Assembly: GCA_035041965.1 (NCBI GenBank) | Contig: JAPYMA010000193.1 | Location: forward strand, 124,001-188,000 | Direction: 5' to 3' | DNA: 64,000 nucleotides | DNA from: Anisakis pegreffii | Taxonomy: Eukaryota; Nematoda; Chromadorea; Rhabditida; Anisakidae | Shown here: one piece after another, positions 45,598 through 58,885 of the stretch | Numbering within the stretch: position 1 is the stretch's first letter | Layout: each line of letters starts with the position of its first letter | The notes under the pieces: model-generated | Database searches by the model: none | The model's input: only the letters and a program-made list of their open reading frames with translations | What the model was told of the DNA's origin: nothing | Made by a program: the position numbers and the translations under genes

Positions 45598-48500
45598 TGT
45601 GCCCGAACGAAGTTAATAAATTGAAAACTACTGAAATGTCAGTCGTCGTAAACAATTAATTCACACAGCTCATTTATGAATGCACGAAAACGCAATTTAG
45701 CTGCAAGCAGCACAACTTAAAACTACGAATGTTCATTAAACGATATGCAGTTTACACTCAATTTTCAATCATTGACTAGAACTTATCATATGAATGACCG
45801 TACGGACACACTCTGTAAAAAGCATTATTCAACTGCCAAAAAAAACTGTAAATATTCCATTAACACAACTACAAAATATCTTTCACATTTGCGGAATGCC
45901 CTCGATACATACCTAAAAGGCATCAGAAAACATCCTTTCAATCAAACTCCCCCAGAAATATCAACGATCGCAAATGAATTCTTAATACACATGTCTAGTT
46001 CACGTTTGTACTGCTGCTGATTCTTAGCCACAGTGAACACACTGATTGCATTAAAGGTTTCAATAACTACGATTAACACAGAAAATCGCTGAATTCATAA
46101 ATAATCCTCAGTGGTGACACAAGCTGTCACCATCTGTTACTACGCTTCTTTACTAATTTAAATTTTCAAAGGAATATAGAAAACGATAGAAGATAACAAA
46201 AACGTTGAATATGTATGAAAGGTAGCATAATTTTCAGAGGGAACATTCAAGTTGCTACGTGTATAGTTTAGAAAAGTTTTCAATTGTTGGTTACATCCGA
46301 TGTATATTGAAATTGATACAGCTTTTTTCAAAAGAATCATCTCTCAATGCGAATCCAATTTAAAAAATCAACAATAACAACAGTGATAAGTCAACAAAAA
46401 TTTCGACTCAAAAAACTTAAGTAAATAAATAAGTGCAATTAAAATGAATCTGATGCGTTTACATTGAAAATGTTCACCGACTCGTTCAAACGTAATTTTT
46501 TCTTTCTTCCAATAACAATGATGATGATTTTTGAACAGAAACTTGCTCTCTGCTCATACTTCTAAACGAGACTGATTCCAAAAAAAAGAGGACGATAATT
46601 ACAACTATGTCAAATGCGACTTGTTTTTCGTGTGTGCTTTCACGCATATCTCAACTTATCTTAAGGATATCCTGATAAACGCTAAATATGTCACGATTAT
46701 GGTAATTTAGCTTCATAACAGTGATCTGTAGCCAAATCAAACGAACAAAAAGTGTGACTTTGGTCATATTAACATATCATTTAGATGATATAAAATAAGT
46801 AATTTCCTCTCTTCCCATTGAAGGTGCTTGTTTGAAGCTAGGAAGTGTGCCTCTCCTTTTGAAGAGAATGGCCAGAAAGTAAGCGGAAACTGCGCCAACG
46901 ACAGGTAACACGAAAAGATTGATGCTGAGATCTCAGCACAACCAACAGCAAGCACAACAGTCAACAAACAATCAAATTCGCAGCTTCACAACATCCAAAA
47001 GCCACTTGTGAGCACATATGAACGACTTCGAGCTTCAAACAGAAACAAAAAGCGTGAGAGAATGACTCTGTTCGTACATGCATCGTACAACAAAGAATCT
47101 GCTATTTAAATGTCTTCACAACAAACCACCATTCGATACTAGCTGATATCCTGATGTGTTTGGAACTGAACGAATAAATTAATGCACAGCAAGTGATCGA
47201 CGCTTCCGAAAAATAACTTACACACACAGAGTATGATCGCAAAAAAACAACTACTGCTACTACATTTGAGAACGATTAGGAGACATTCGGTGAATCAAAG
47301 CAGAGTTGCTTTGAATAAAAAACACGTGTGATCCGCAACAGAGAGCTGCTCGCCCGCCTCACATCGGAGCAATCAGTAATCAGTTCTTTTCCGAGACTCA
47401 CTCTAAACCTGAACCTAAGCCTGAGTCTATTTTTTTTCGTGACAATGTACTCTCGCGAACCACAACAAAAATTCAACTTTCGTCATCGTTCGATGCTGTC
47501 ATACAGCTAGCAAGAAGAAAATTTTTTTGACAATTAGCACAAATAAATCCCGCTCAAAGCACTCAACACCACATCACATCACTTTCGCGGTACCACCATT
47601 CCTTATCGCACGCGTACCACGGCTAATACCGCCCGCAACCGTCAAGCTGTCCATAATCGCAAAATATCTTATGGCATTGGCGAAGTGCCAATTCATAATA
47701 TATCTCAATTCATCATAATAATTTCGTATTGTTCACATTGATTTTTTAGTGTGAGTTTGTTGGGAAATAGATTGGCGGTTATTGGAATTGGTGCGGGATG
47801 GAGCGATTTTAATAGGATTATGTAAGGGTGGTGTGTGATCTGTGACGATACACTGAAGAATTCGCAGTTAATCAACGAAGTGACGATGGTACTAGCGAGT
47901 GGCCATCGATTGCACATCATCGCTTGAATGTTAGCTGAAAGTAACAGCTGAAAATATACATGAACAAATATTTGATTAGGTGGAAATCTGCAAAAAACTG
48001 TTATTATCTGCACACTGTGAATATTGGATGATGTGAATATGTTGGTGTGATGATATCGGTATGGGCGAGATCATGGAAATAAATGCTTTCGAATCAGCAT
48101 TGGTCATGGGTTTCCTCTTCAAAGAAACGTACACTGAGGAATTATTGAGGAGAACTTGAGAAACAACATTATTGACTATAGAAGTCACGAGTAAATTATT
48201 GACTGCAGAAGTCACGAGTAGTAGAAGTAGTAACACATTGAAAATAGAAGTAGAAGTCACGATAAACGCATTGAAAATAAGCACAAACTAAGAAGCACAG
48301 AGATTTTTTTCTTTGGACATTTCGGTGATAAGCAGTAAATTCGAAACGATTGGAGACTCGTGAAATCTGAAGCTGATTACTGCATGGTATACTCATAAGG
48401 TTATCAGCAAAAGTTGAAAGTTTGAAAGGATATGGGAGAATCGTGATGAATGAGAAGCGAATTGTTCTGTTATTGGAATGCCGCATAATGTTATCTGTGT

Positions 48501-48773
48501 TGGTATGTTAGAGTAGAATTGAAAACGAAATCAAATTCGATTCATTCCTCGTCATTTCATTCACTTCATAAAGTGATTATTGACGATGAGTAGTGTTTTG
48601 AAATTCGTTGGAAACAACAAACGGATAACAATGTGAAGTCAATCTAAAAGGCTGAGAAGTCGAGTGGATTTAGAACATTCGGGGAAACAGCGAAGCGATC
48701 ACTGAACTAAAAAGTTCAGTCACCCATCCAACAAAACTCAGAATATGAGTTACCATGTATGGTACTTAATAGA
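45598..48773. other. Intergenic region between lipoyl synthase and tRNA-Ser
   Basis: Contains the presumptive promoter of lipoyl synthase. Weak features: a degenerate run of six-base words near 47404-47428 (CCTGAACCTAAGCCTGAG), and the tandem repeat at 48168-48221. Open frames on both strands near 47700-48500 have no recognisable product. Confidence 0.4.
48168..48221. repeat. Two tandem 27-bp units
   Basis: ATTATTGACT..AGAAGTCACGAGTA starts at 48168 and again at 48195 with two or three differences. A further AGAAGTCACGA word occurs at 48251, so the unit has partly spread. Confidence 0.6.
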
Positions 48774-48855
48774 GCAACGGTGTCCGAGTGGTTAAGGAGT
48801 TGGACTTGAAATCCAATGGGCTATGCCCGCGTAGGTTCGAATCCTGCTCGTTGCG
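48774..48855 (+). tRNA. tRNA-Ser (UGA)
   Basis: An 82-nt class II tRNA. The acceptor stem pairs 48774-48780 with 48848-48854 (one G-U), with discriminator G at 48855. The anticodon stem TTGGA/TCCAA encloses CTTGAAA with anticodon TGA at 48807-48809. The long variable arm has a GGGC/GCCC stem, typical of serine tRNAs. The internal promoter B box GGTTCGAATCC is at 48834-48844 and the A box around TGTCCGAGTGG. A TTTT terminator follows within about 10 nt. No intron and no encoded CCA tail. Confidence 0.97.
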
Positions 48856-50243
48856 CAACATTTTATCAAAGAGCATTTTAATCGACACTAGAGTGATGAA
48901 AAGTTGAACAATTAGGATTGTTATCTCATTATTACCGCATTGAACGCGGCCACAATGAAGTTTCAGTCGAAATCCAATATGAACGGCTTTACTAGAGATA
49001 TAGATTGCTCAGATTCGTTATTGCTAACTAGGACTATGACTTACAATTAGCAACGACTATTCGTTATAAAGCAATTCACTAAATTACTCATTGATTTCGT
49101 TGCGTTCGTTTGGAAATGTTCAGTTTATTTTCAGTGAACAACTAAAATTTCTATCGTTATATGGAACAGAAGAACAGCAACCTCATGAATTTTGATCACG
49201 TATGGCACCATACGTGATCACAGGCGACTCTCATGAATTTTCATGACAAACACGCAGAGAAAATGAAAATTGATCACGTTGACCCATCTATGACGTATGA
49301 TAATCGCACTGTCATCTTATTATTAATCATTATCACTGACGTGAACATTATTGCTTTTGGTACAAATAGCAACTTCAAATTATAATAGCAACCATCGAAT
49401 TCAATTTTGCTTCGGTGCACAATAAAAGGATCGTGAACGAATTCTCATTTTCGCATCATAATCATTCATGTAGTCTTTCACTGCATAAATTACGGTACGA
49501 TATATGTATATGTCATTATTCCCGTGAATAATTCATAAATTGCCCTTATTATGCATCATTCTCTTTGAACTCAGTTTATGAGAAAGCAATTTTTTGACGA
49601 GTTTTTCCAATGCATAACTTGTGATATCAGGAATTCAAGGGTCGGGTTTTCGAAATCAATTTGGGATGATATGTATTCGGGAACTGCCATACGCCAGTGC
49701 AATCGGATGACCCATTGCTTTTTGCAGCTACCAAACGATCGCTTCATCACTATCGAAGAGTTTTGTCGATAATAATGGTTAAGGAACGCACTGAATTCAA
49801 TAACTGCTTTGTCACAAAATTCTTTGTCGATCACCGCTTACTGATGAACTTCTTTCAGAATCAATTAGAATTTTGTGAAGACATTCTGCAACAAATTCTT
49901 GGCGTGATGGTGTATTTAATCATATGAACAATTCATATCACATAATCGCATTTGTTTCATAAGTAAAGTTATTTGCCACTCCATGATCGCGTGAAATAAC
50001 TCGATAAGAATCTGACAACACTATTCAGTCATCATATTTGCTGCCGTCTAAGGCTTGATCGATTAAAACGCAAATATGCATGAATGCACAGTAAAGTTGG
50101 CTGACGTTTAGCAGTTACGTTCATGAACAAAAGTGCTTGGTCAAATGGTGTGCGATTGGATGTGTTGCTGAAAGTGATACTTTGAATGAATAAGTCGCAA
50201 TCATTGTATGCCTATAAGTGATATTATATAGCGTTCTCGAGCC
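48856..50243. other. Intergenic region between tRNA-Ser and the coiled-coil gene
   Basis: Includes a near-perfect palindrome at 49193-49220. Plus-strand 49697-49927 is open and could encode a helical segment (LLMNFFQNQLEFCEDILQQIL), followed by a weak GTGTAT donor, but its start and neighbours are unclear, so I do not call it a gene. Confidence 0.4.
49193..49220. repeat. 28-bp near-perfect palindrome with 13-bp arms
   Basis: TGATCACGTATGG (49193-49205) and its exact reverse complement (49208-49220) are separated by CA. The core word TGATCACGT appears once more at about 49273, and CTCATGAATTTT occurs on both sides, making a small symmetric cluster between 49181 and 49285. Function unknown; binding site or cruciform are possibilities. 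Confidence 0.6.
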
Positions 50244-52122
50244 ATGTCAGCTCAAAATCAATCCAAGCCAAATGTTATCGATGAACAAAAAACTGCTCGA
50301 GAAACTCAGAAGAACGACTGGATATTAATTGATAAATATCGCCAACAACTCCGAAATGAGTTTATGGAAAATGCAAGGTTTGAGGTACTTATTTTGTTTA
50401 TGTTCAAACAAATGTTCCATTCATCCAAATTAGATCACATAACTTTGTCGTATTACAGTCGTATGTTCCATTACAGTCCTTGCCTAAAAAAATTTGAGTT
50501 TAATGGAAAAAACAACGATGATCCCAGTGTAGCAGTTTATTTGAATCAGTCGTACTAGTGTTGAACTTGAATCATTCAAGTTCGTCCGCGTTTACTCAGT
50601 AAATTTCCTAGCAAATGCTTTCAAAACAGCTCACAAAATGAACTTTCTGCGGGCATGTTGTTGATTATTTTGCTGAAGCATATTGTTGATTTTGCTATTT
50701 CGAAAGGTTTCATTCTTATCGAAAAGTTTAGACGAGATCTGATGAGGAAGTGTGAAGCGGCTACAGTGATTGTGCGAGAACGTAACGAACGTATAAGAAT
50801 TATGCAAGAAGAAACAACAAGATTCGCTGAGTGTTTCAATGAATATATCGATAAAGTATGCATGTTGATTAATCAACTTTCATTTATGCATTAGTAATTG
50901 CTGATTAACGTAACACCATTGAAGGTAAACGATCACTTCGCATCTATTTCTCTTGCACACTCATATCCGTCAATTGATGTTCAACATCTACTCGAATCAT
51001 TCAAACGTGAATTCAGGTTTCATCTATGACTGAATTCATTATCAATCATTCATTATAACAGTGATTAACCGTCAAAAAGTATTCTTCAGACATATACCAT
51101 TTTCGAAATATGACATCTTCATAGTCATCAAATCCTTTACTAATCACTCTTTGTTTTCGAAAGGAAAATCGCCTGTGACCATGAGCCCAACAGTATGACG
51201 AATATTTACAGCAGGGAAGTTAGTGAAAAGCAAACAAAATGTGGCAGAGCGGATTGAAGAAAAAAGATTAATCGTAAGCTTCAAATAGCAGTGGAATAAT
51301 TGCACTAATTGATCATTAATTGTACGAAGTAATAATGGGCAAAACGAGGAATTAAACGGATGGTTTTGATTGCATTGTGTTTCAGAAATAAATTTAATAC
51401 ATTCATAGAAGAATTTCATTTCGATAAAGTACACACTGACGATCTCATTCGTAACGCTTCGCATCAATTCGCTCTGGATACAACGAAACACTTCAAGCTG
51501 TTCGAGAATGACCATGAAATGGAACTTCTCAAGAGAATCACCGCAGAAGAAGATGAATTTGAAAAGGTATTGGGTTGAGATTCAATAAATTCCAGAATAT
51601 TACTTATTGACTACATATGACTGTTGACTACAAAAACTAATCATATGGTGCAACACGATAAAGCATTTGCAATCAATAAATAGTGATCTGATGTATTCTT
51701 TTGCTCACAAATTAAAAAGTTAGGGTTTTCGACTTTTCTTATGCAACGAATGAGTCACGTTGTAAAATATTTAACGACTAAGCTCTATAAAGGCGAATCT
51801 AAAAAACTCTTTCATTAGAAAGGAATGCTGTGTAATGCTGATAATGATCTTAAGCTTTGTACTGTGTAACGCCGCTAACAGCGTTTCGAAATGGATACAA
51901 TTTTAGGAATTGATAAAGCATAACGTGTCTATGACACTGATGGAAAGAGAAAGAGAAGAGCTGAAGGAAGAAATTAAAATGATTAGAAGTGCGGAAAATG
52001 TAAAGGACGGCAGTCATAATGAGAAGGAACGTCTCATAAATGAGATAAAAGTATTGCAAAACGAAATCGATGAAATTCGAAAACAAATTCAAAACTGCAC
52101 TCAAACTGAGACCGACCAATGA
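50244..52122 (+). CDS. Coiled-coil protein, unrecognised
   Basis: Six exons close in phase from ATG to TGA: 50244-50377, 50459-50526 (or from 50477), 50707-50855, 50925-51016, 51386-51566, 51907-52122, about 279 residues. The N-terminus is hydrophilic. The middle has ERNERIRIMQEETTRFAE and DTTKHFKLFENDHEMELLKR. The last exon is a strong heptad-repeat coiled coil (MEREREELKEEIKMI, LINEIKVLQNEIDEIRKQI). No signal peptide or membrane segment. The small second exon is the weakest part of the model. A poly(A) signal AATAAA is at 52337-52342. The gene is tail-to-tail with the acetyltransferase at 52643. I do not recognise a family; a structural or complex-assembly role would be a guess. Confidence 0.75.
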
Positions 52123-52336
52123 TTTGATAATAGTTATTTCGCATAAGTTATTATTTCCTTTACTGCATTCGTTTTTATTACATCAACATTTCCGTGTTAT
52201 ACGTGAATACTTATTTCATTTATTCATTCCGAACGGAAGCCTCGTTAAACATATCAGTTATACAAAAATTTTATTGCCATCTTTCACGATGACTCTAATC
52301 AAATCTTGCCGAACAATAATCTCAATTCAGTCATGC

Positions 52337-52342
52337 AATAAA
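52337..52342 (+). promoter_or_regulatory. Candidate poly(A) signal of the coiled-coil gene
   Basis: AATAAA 215 bp after the stop at 52122, within the 520-bp gap between two convergent genes. Confidence 0.45.
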
Positions 52343-52642
52343 TAATATTGTTTAGATAAAAAGCTTTATTGCAGTCAGACCAATGAAGACACTTCTTTCG
52401 AGAATGCAATGCGGCGAATTGCACCCGTACATTACAATTATAAAAATATATTTGAACAGAACTAACGAATACGTTAATATGGAATGCGACGAGCAAAAAA
52501 GCCCCAATCGAGACTATATCAGTAAGCAGATGCAAAGAAATTAATGCACGAGTAAACCAATTGAGCAAAATTCTCATCTAATTTGAATTAATATGACGAT
52601 TTCAAAACAGATTAAATCGGCATGATAAATGCGAAAATTGAA

Positions 52643-54120
52643 CTAATGTAATATTTTGCACATATATTGCGTTCTTTTCGTATTATCAGCTGATGATGAA
52701 TGAAGTCGTGCACTGCTATTGAACAAGGGTGGAGGTGGTGGAGGGGGAGGAGTACCAGCTTTTATAATGGTAATGTCATTAACATCTGACGATTGCCGCG
52801 TAACAGTACCACTCCTGACGACACCTTTCTAAAAGAAAATACTCATCAAAACAACAAATTCAAAAGATAACACCAATTCAAAATACTGATAATAATTCCG
52901 GCTGTGAAGATCAAAAACATTTGCGCAACTCAACTTTCGGTTTTCAATACTAATTTAACTCTGACTTTTGCTCGCTTAAATTTACCACTTGGATATCCGC
53001 TAGATCTCATTTCAGGCGTTTATCGAGACCTACTCGAATTGATTTCCAATAAACATTTCAAAGAGAACTGAGACGAATAGATTCTTTAAAAAATTATCAT
53101 TGAAGTTATCGATTTAGTTAAAAGGTATCATAGGTTTAAAGAGAAACACTACGAACACGATCTACTCCTCCATACTGTGGCTGTGATCCGCACAACAATC
53201 CAGTCAAATTATGGTTTTTCAACAGCATCGTATTTGCACCAACATTGAGAATGGGTTCACAACACTCATAGCCACATTTTTCGTAGAATCTTTGCTTATC
53301 CTCCGTTGATAAATAGCACTACAATGGAGTGAGTTTATAATCATCGCCAAGATTTTGCCGATGATGATTCGAACGATTTTAATGACATTCAAGTGCAAAA
53401 TTCAGAACATAAGTGCTGTCAGTTCATAAAAAATGAATTTATACGAAAACTGTGCCATGATGAAAATGTTCAGCCAAAAGATACAAAAAACCGGATGTGT
53501 AAGAAAATGATGAACATAATGATTAACCTTATTGAAGCTGAACGATTTAGCAGCAGTCTCAAGCAACCGCATGATATGACGACCTAATCCTCGATTACGC
53601 ATGCTTCTATCAACAATAACAGATTCAATCCAGCATCCTTGTTCTTCATTCGGTAATGCGCATAACCGTGCATGACCCATTAATATTCCTGTGTTTCGTT
53701 CAATTAGAACGAATGACATCGGAGGCGAATGATTCAAAGATTTCGATATACTGTGCTCTCGAGCCGCTACACTGCGTGGCCATTCCTGAAATCATGTAAC
53801 ACTGCGTTCAGTGATAGTTAATTCATTGAACTCAACATTTATACGTATAACTAGCACACGATCACGAATATTTTGATCGCGATGATGCATCATGAAAGTA
53901 GTGGTAAGAATGAGCATATTCCGAAACAATTTTTGCGATAATTAAAATATCTGCGCTTGAACGATTCAAGCGAGTGTTCCGATGAAAACTAGATTTTACT
54001 TTATTAAGAAGGTGTGTAACGTTTTACAGGACATACTTGATTGAGAAGCGAAATCACATCTGCACACAGATCTGTTCGTTCAACCAGTGGAATCAGCTTG
54101 AATTCACCACAATCCATCAT
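52643..54120 (-). CDS. NAA80: NAA80-like actin N-terminal acetyltransferase
   Basis: NAA80 acetylates the processed acidic N-terminus of actin in the cytosol and binds profilin through a poly-proline loop. Four exons close in phase: 54037-54120, 53528-53785, 53166-53318, 52643-52828, giving 226 residues from MMDC. It is a GNAT fold. PLVERTDLCADVISLLN and EWPRS match the NAA80 N-lobe (HRRPELLDACADLIND.WPRS in human). GHARL, then VIVDRSMRNRGLGRHIM, carries the acetyl-CoA signature RNRGLG (91-96). YLSTEDKQRFYEKCGY matches the human LTTHDQVHFYTHLGY. Eight consecutive prolines at 192-199 lie where human NAA80 has its proline stretch. The long acidic N-terminal extension of the human protein is absent. 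The C-terminal strand (TQYMCKILH) is short. Without the prolines, other small GNATs would be alternatives. Confidence 0.85.
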
Positions 54121-57100
54121 CGAGTATTTCCATCAGAATATTCAAATCCCAAGTTTCACTTTCACATCTCACACCCAGCTCTCGACACTCGAAATCTTCA
54201 ACATTTTCTGACTTGTTTGTTGCTAAATCAATGCATAACCGAACAACTATACCCATGAATTCATCAAGAAAACATGTCAAGTGCTTCTCCCAAACCGTCT
54301 TCCTTGTTATAAACAAAGCGCTTACGATTCAATCTGCATCTGACGGGGTTGATAACAGAAGCCAAATTGCACTTTTAAAGCGACCTGGTCAGGTAGAGCA
54401 CAGAGAAAAAGAGATCCAACAGGGCGAATTAATTCATCGATGAGGCACAGGAATTTGACGTATTTCAAGACTACACCTGACCTTAATGTGTACATGAGGT
54501 GTCGTTGGGGAGAGAAATAAATTTTCCACGTTCAGATAAAAACTGGCTACAAGAATTGGCTCATTTCTGGAGCAGTAAAAGTTTAACCAGGGAAGTTTCA
54601 ATAAAATAAAAGTGATGTGATCAATTGAAGTGGAAAAAGTGTCGGAACAGAGATTTGATCGGTCAATGCCAAGTAGTCCACATTGTCTTGCACGTAATCT
54701 TGCACGTTGACTAACCTAATTGCTAACGTTCACTATAAAGTATTCAATTATGTATGATACTTTCTTCGAACTTTCATTTGAATGAAAATTAAATAAATCA
54801 GATTCAGGAATGAATCCGTAGCGATTGTATGAGAAATAAAATAAGCTTGTTTGGCATTGATCTGTAGCCGTATCAATGCTCTTCTCCTTTACGCGAATAA
54901 CATTTTGATCAAAACAATACTACGATTATCGAATCATTGACGAGTTTTCTTCACTAATTCTGTGCATCTTCACATTTTTAGACGAGACTATAATGCGCAT
55001 CCAACGGACCAGAATCTACGAATCTTTGAAGAACTCAATGCGCAAACATTCCGTTTCATACATCCGATCGACAGTATCATTATTTATAATGTGAAATGCT
55101 AAATGTCACATTAATTATGCGAACATAAATAAATGATTTCACGCTAATTAATTACAATTATTGTTGTGCTTGATTCCTGAAAACCATTCGGCTTCAATTT
55201 TCCAATGAATGATATCATAAAGCAGAGGAAGTTGTCAAAATGAGTACTGTTTTCGATAGCTGGAAAGGTGTTTCTCTAAGAAAGCGTCGTTGCCAAATAA
55301 AAATGCGAATTCGTTTGGTGAAACAAAAATGGACAATCGACCATTCATCATTATGTTGACGATGCCGTTCTACATGTTTTAATAATCACGAAAGTTTTGC
55401 GCAAAATTTATCAGAAACAATCTCGAAGCACTGATGATGAAAAGAGCCGTAACAGTAACGAATAGGCTTTTGATCGACAACAATGAGCGTTTCGCAATCG
55501 TAATCACTTTCGCAACTGGATTATTATAATGGAAATTTCCAAAAAAGGTAGAATAGCCTCCAAGTGAGTAAATGAACAATGAATGAAATCGCGTTCATCT
55601 GGTCGCATTGTATTGCGCTGTGCACTCACCAAACCAACAATTGACTACTACCACTGCAACAACAAGTTTGTATCATTTGTTCGTGTATATGCATGATTCG
55701 ATCCGGTTTACGTTTTTCTTTTATGTTGATACTCGCAAAGCAGACGACTATCTGAGCAACTTGATGATTGTAATATGTGTTTCGTTTTATGGGTCGTCGT
55801 TGATGATCACCGCGACGTGTGTGCCTATATTCTTTCCTATTACTGATACGTTAGAGTCAAGCTGTTTTTTACTGAATCTATTGACCCACCGAACAACATA
55901 AAAAATTAAACAGTCACTACTGTCAGATTAGTTTGTCATTATCACATCAAAATATGCCTCTGCGATCAGTTCGAGTCTTCATTCTGATAATCTGCTACCT
56001 CAGTCGCATAAAATATCCAACATATATATGTATCCCTTTACTTCCAAAATGAGTCAGCACAAAGCTGTTTTCATTGCAGTTTCGTTACATGAAATTATTT
56101 CGATTGTTCCTTTCTCAAATCGTGCAACTGCTAAATTATAAATTCTCAAAATTGCATATTGCCGACAATTTTTGTTAAGAGAATTTCGAATGTTTGCGAT
56201 AATTGTACAGGATTTTACATCGTTCAGCTCGATGAAATTCGATTATAAATCCTCATTATCTCCAAATTAGCATACAATTTCAATTGTGATTGCATACAAA
56301 GAAGAATTTATATATGATTCTTAATCCATTTATGTACGATTCGTAAGTGAATGTAGCAATTTTGGTTAGTTGAGTGTGTTTACTCTATCAGCTGTTGGAT
56401 GCTCGGATCACCAGTCCGTTACAGATTTTGATGAATCACCAACTAATCGGAATACGTGCAAGAAATTACCACCAAATTGATTCATGATTATCGCTATTCG
56501 CGTTCATCACTATTTGTTGCTCAGTTTAATTTTCGATCAGTGAAAATGCTACGAGCGAAAAGCAACTTGAATGCTTATTCATCGATCAAATGCATTTGAA
56601 CTCCATGTATCTATATGATCGTTTCTGAATTACAACAAAGCTTTACAACAAGCTTCAACGAGTAAACACTTCAAAAACAGATCAACGTTCATGTTAAATT
56701 CATTCGATAACTTGTCTATCCCACTTTTACAAGTGAATTGTGCTACTTTAGCCGTACCGGCTTCAACGACTTTAGCTCCTTCTTCTTGTCTTTCACGAAT
56801 AATCTATTTCCGTGAATAATTAAAGCAAAAAATGCAATTGCCATTTTGGCCATATGATGTGATTTATGTGAACTGAAATAATCAGAGATTTTGATATGTA
56901 TATTATTGAATTGTTTCACATCACTATTTTATTCTCGATTCTTTAGTATTGTGTATTATCAGTATTAATAATATCAGATTGTAGTTATTAATTATTACTT
57001 GGACATCGGGTGGTTGTTTCGTCAATCGCAGTGAGCGATCGGCGGAATATTTATTTAATTAGATTAATGATTATTTATTGAATTGGCATTTGACTGTGTT

Positions 57101-58315
57101 TAATTATGCGAAGTATTCACGGCGACTAATTATTTACTCGGTTGTGTTCGGTTGGCCTGCTCGCCTAGCCAGCGCGGTGGCATAAATTGAGGCTAAAACA
57201 ATGCGCACGGAAACGTGAGCATATTGACTAGCAACGTTATAAACGTTTGATAGCCTGCTTGCCAATCCAGGTATTATCAAAATAAATCCCACAATGGTAT
57301 GTGAATTCACTAGGTGAGTGTGTACGTCAATAAAACCACACGATTCGAATATTAGATTGCTTCTGTCACATCAATGGGACAGATGCCTCGTAATCAATTC
57401 CATGCTTTAGCCGTTCACAAATCAGAATGCTTGACAGTGATCCAACTGCTTAGTTAATTGTTAAAATTATATTCGTGCCATCAGCAATCTCCTTTATTTG
57501 AAATATCCTCAAATGAAACCAGAAAAAAAAGGTTATTTTTATTCAAGGTTCTTTTCAAAATTCAGAAGAAATTATGTACGCAAAGTTCTCAACGGAAACT
57601 GCTTTGATTCATTGATTATAAACGTCTCTCTTAACAGTTGAAATAGAAAAAGCACCCAACTGTATGTTTAGCCTGGGCCAGCAATTCTGTAACTGTTTGA
57701 TATTTTTGAATAGAGGAGATACTGAGCTACTAGATAAGAGTCATTTTGTTGATCAACAATGCATCAATCCAAAAATCCTGCTGCTTTTCTAAAGAAATAT
57801 TGTGCGATAAAGCGATTCTGTATTATCACGTCGACTATCTCTATGCATTTGATCTTTGTGTTGATCGATCAATATTTTACTACAGTAATTCAATGAGTAC
57901 CACCTTCATGAAATCCGTACACTCAAATTTCCTGAACAACCAATTGAACACTTTTGATTTCTTCAGATAGAGCAGGTCCGGAGCCACAATAAAACCTGCT
58001 ATATCCTTAATTGGAACTATTTAGTTTTAAAGTTTGAGCAGTATTTGGAGAACATCTTCTCATGATGAAAATATTTTCATCTTCAAGCCATCTGTCTGCT
58101 CATTATCAGTTTTGTTGTTAACGTTTTATTTTCTTGCCGTCTACGTGATCAGCAATCGAATAATGTTATTGTCATGAAAGTGTGAATGTAGTTAACATAA
58201 ATACATCTGCAAATTTTGTAAGTTTGCGTGGCGATTGAATGTGGAATCATTCAGTCAAACGAATAATCAGTTAACGTGTCTATTAGAAGTGAATTTCAAC
58301 GAGTGTTGGTTCATA
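54121..58315. other. Intergenic region without a confident gene
   Basis: AT-rich, with several short open frames. Those at 55379-55579 (minus) and 55608-55901 (plus) encode hydrophobic stretches resembling membrane segments but are not supported by splice sites or family motifs. A GC-rich 30-bp patch at 57151-57180 stands out against its surroundings. The promoter of the DOMON gene should lie just upstream of 58316. Confidence 0.4.
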
Positions 58316-58885
58316 ATGAGCGACACAAATCGCTTGGTAATGCTTTGTGCACTCATCACTTCGAAAGTGTTTGCTCAGTTCGACCCATCTGATTGCGGTA
58401 TCAAAAAGGTATTTCTTGAAAGTAGTCGAACATTAACATTTCCAGCACAATTCATCGTTCACTTAAACTACTTACGAAATAATTTTCTACAAATAAATGC
58501 AGGCACTTATCAAAATTGAAATGCTTTGCGCTGACTTCAATCAATCTTTTAGGGTTGCATATTTGTTCCAATAAGCTGTCAACATCACAACATTTGTCGA
58601 GATATATTCAGCTTTACACCTAATTCGGACGACCAATCGATTACAATGGAGATTTTCAACGTTGCTTCAAATCCAGCCTCGAATTACATCGCCATCGGAT
58701 TTTCAGATGATGAGCTGATGGTAAGTAATCGAAAAGATTGCTCAGAAACACTCAGAAACACTTCATAATATTAGGGTAGTGAAGCGGTGACGTATTGTGC
58801 TTTCAACGATGCGAACATTGGTGAAGTACATTTGTCATACAACGAAGGTAAATCGAATGTGGCTCTTTTCAAAGACAGTGAACAG
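58316..58885 (+). CDS. Secreted or membrane DOMON-domain protein, 5' exons
   Basis: Three phase-0 exons: 58316-58408, 58553-58720, 58775-58885, giving the first 124 residues. Residues 1-20 are a signal peptide (hydrophobic LVMLCALI, then SKVFA), followed by QFDPSDCG. The next part, ITMEIFNVAS..NYIAIGFSDDELMGSEAVTYC and VHLSYNEGKSNV, is the DOMON (dopamine beta-monooxygenase N-terminal) fold, a beta-sandwich that binds haem or sugar and often precedes a cytochrome b561 or other membrane domain. Nematodes have several such proteins. The GTACTT donor after 58885 implies more exons, but none is evident before the retrotransposon at 59440. The rest may lie beyond 63757 or outside the window. Confidence 0.8.

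Noticed and set aside
55379..55901. Hydrophobic open frames resembling membrane-protein fragments on both strands
   Set aside because: No family motif, no consistent splice sites, and AT-rich sequence readily gives hydrophobic codons.
57151..57180. GC-rich patch resembling a tRNA A box, possible SINE head
   Set aside because: No B box or poly-A tail follows at the expected distance, and no second copy was seen in the window.
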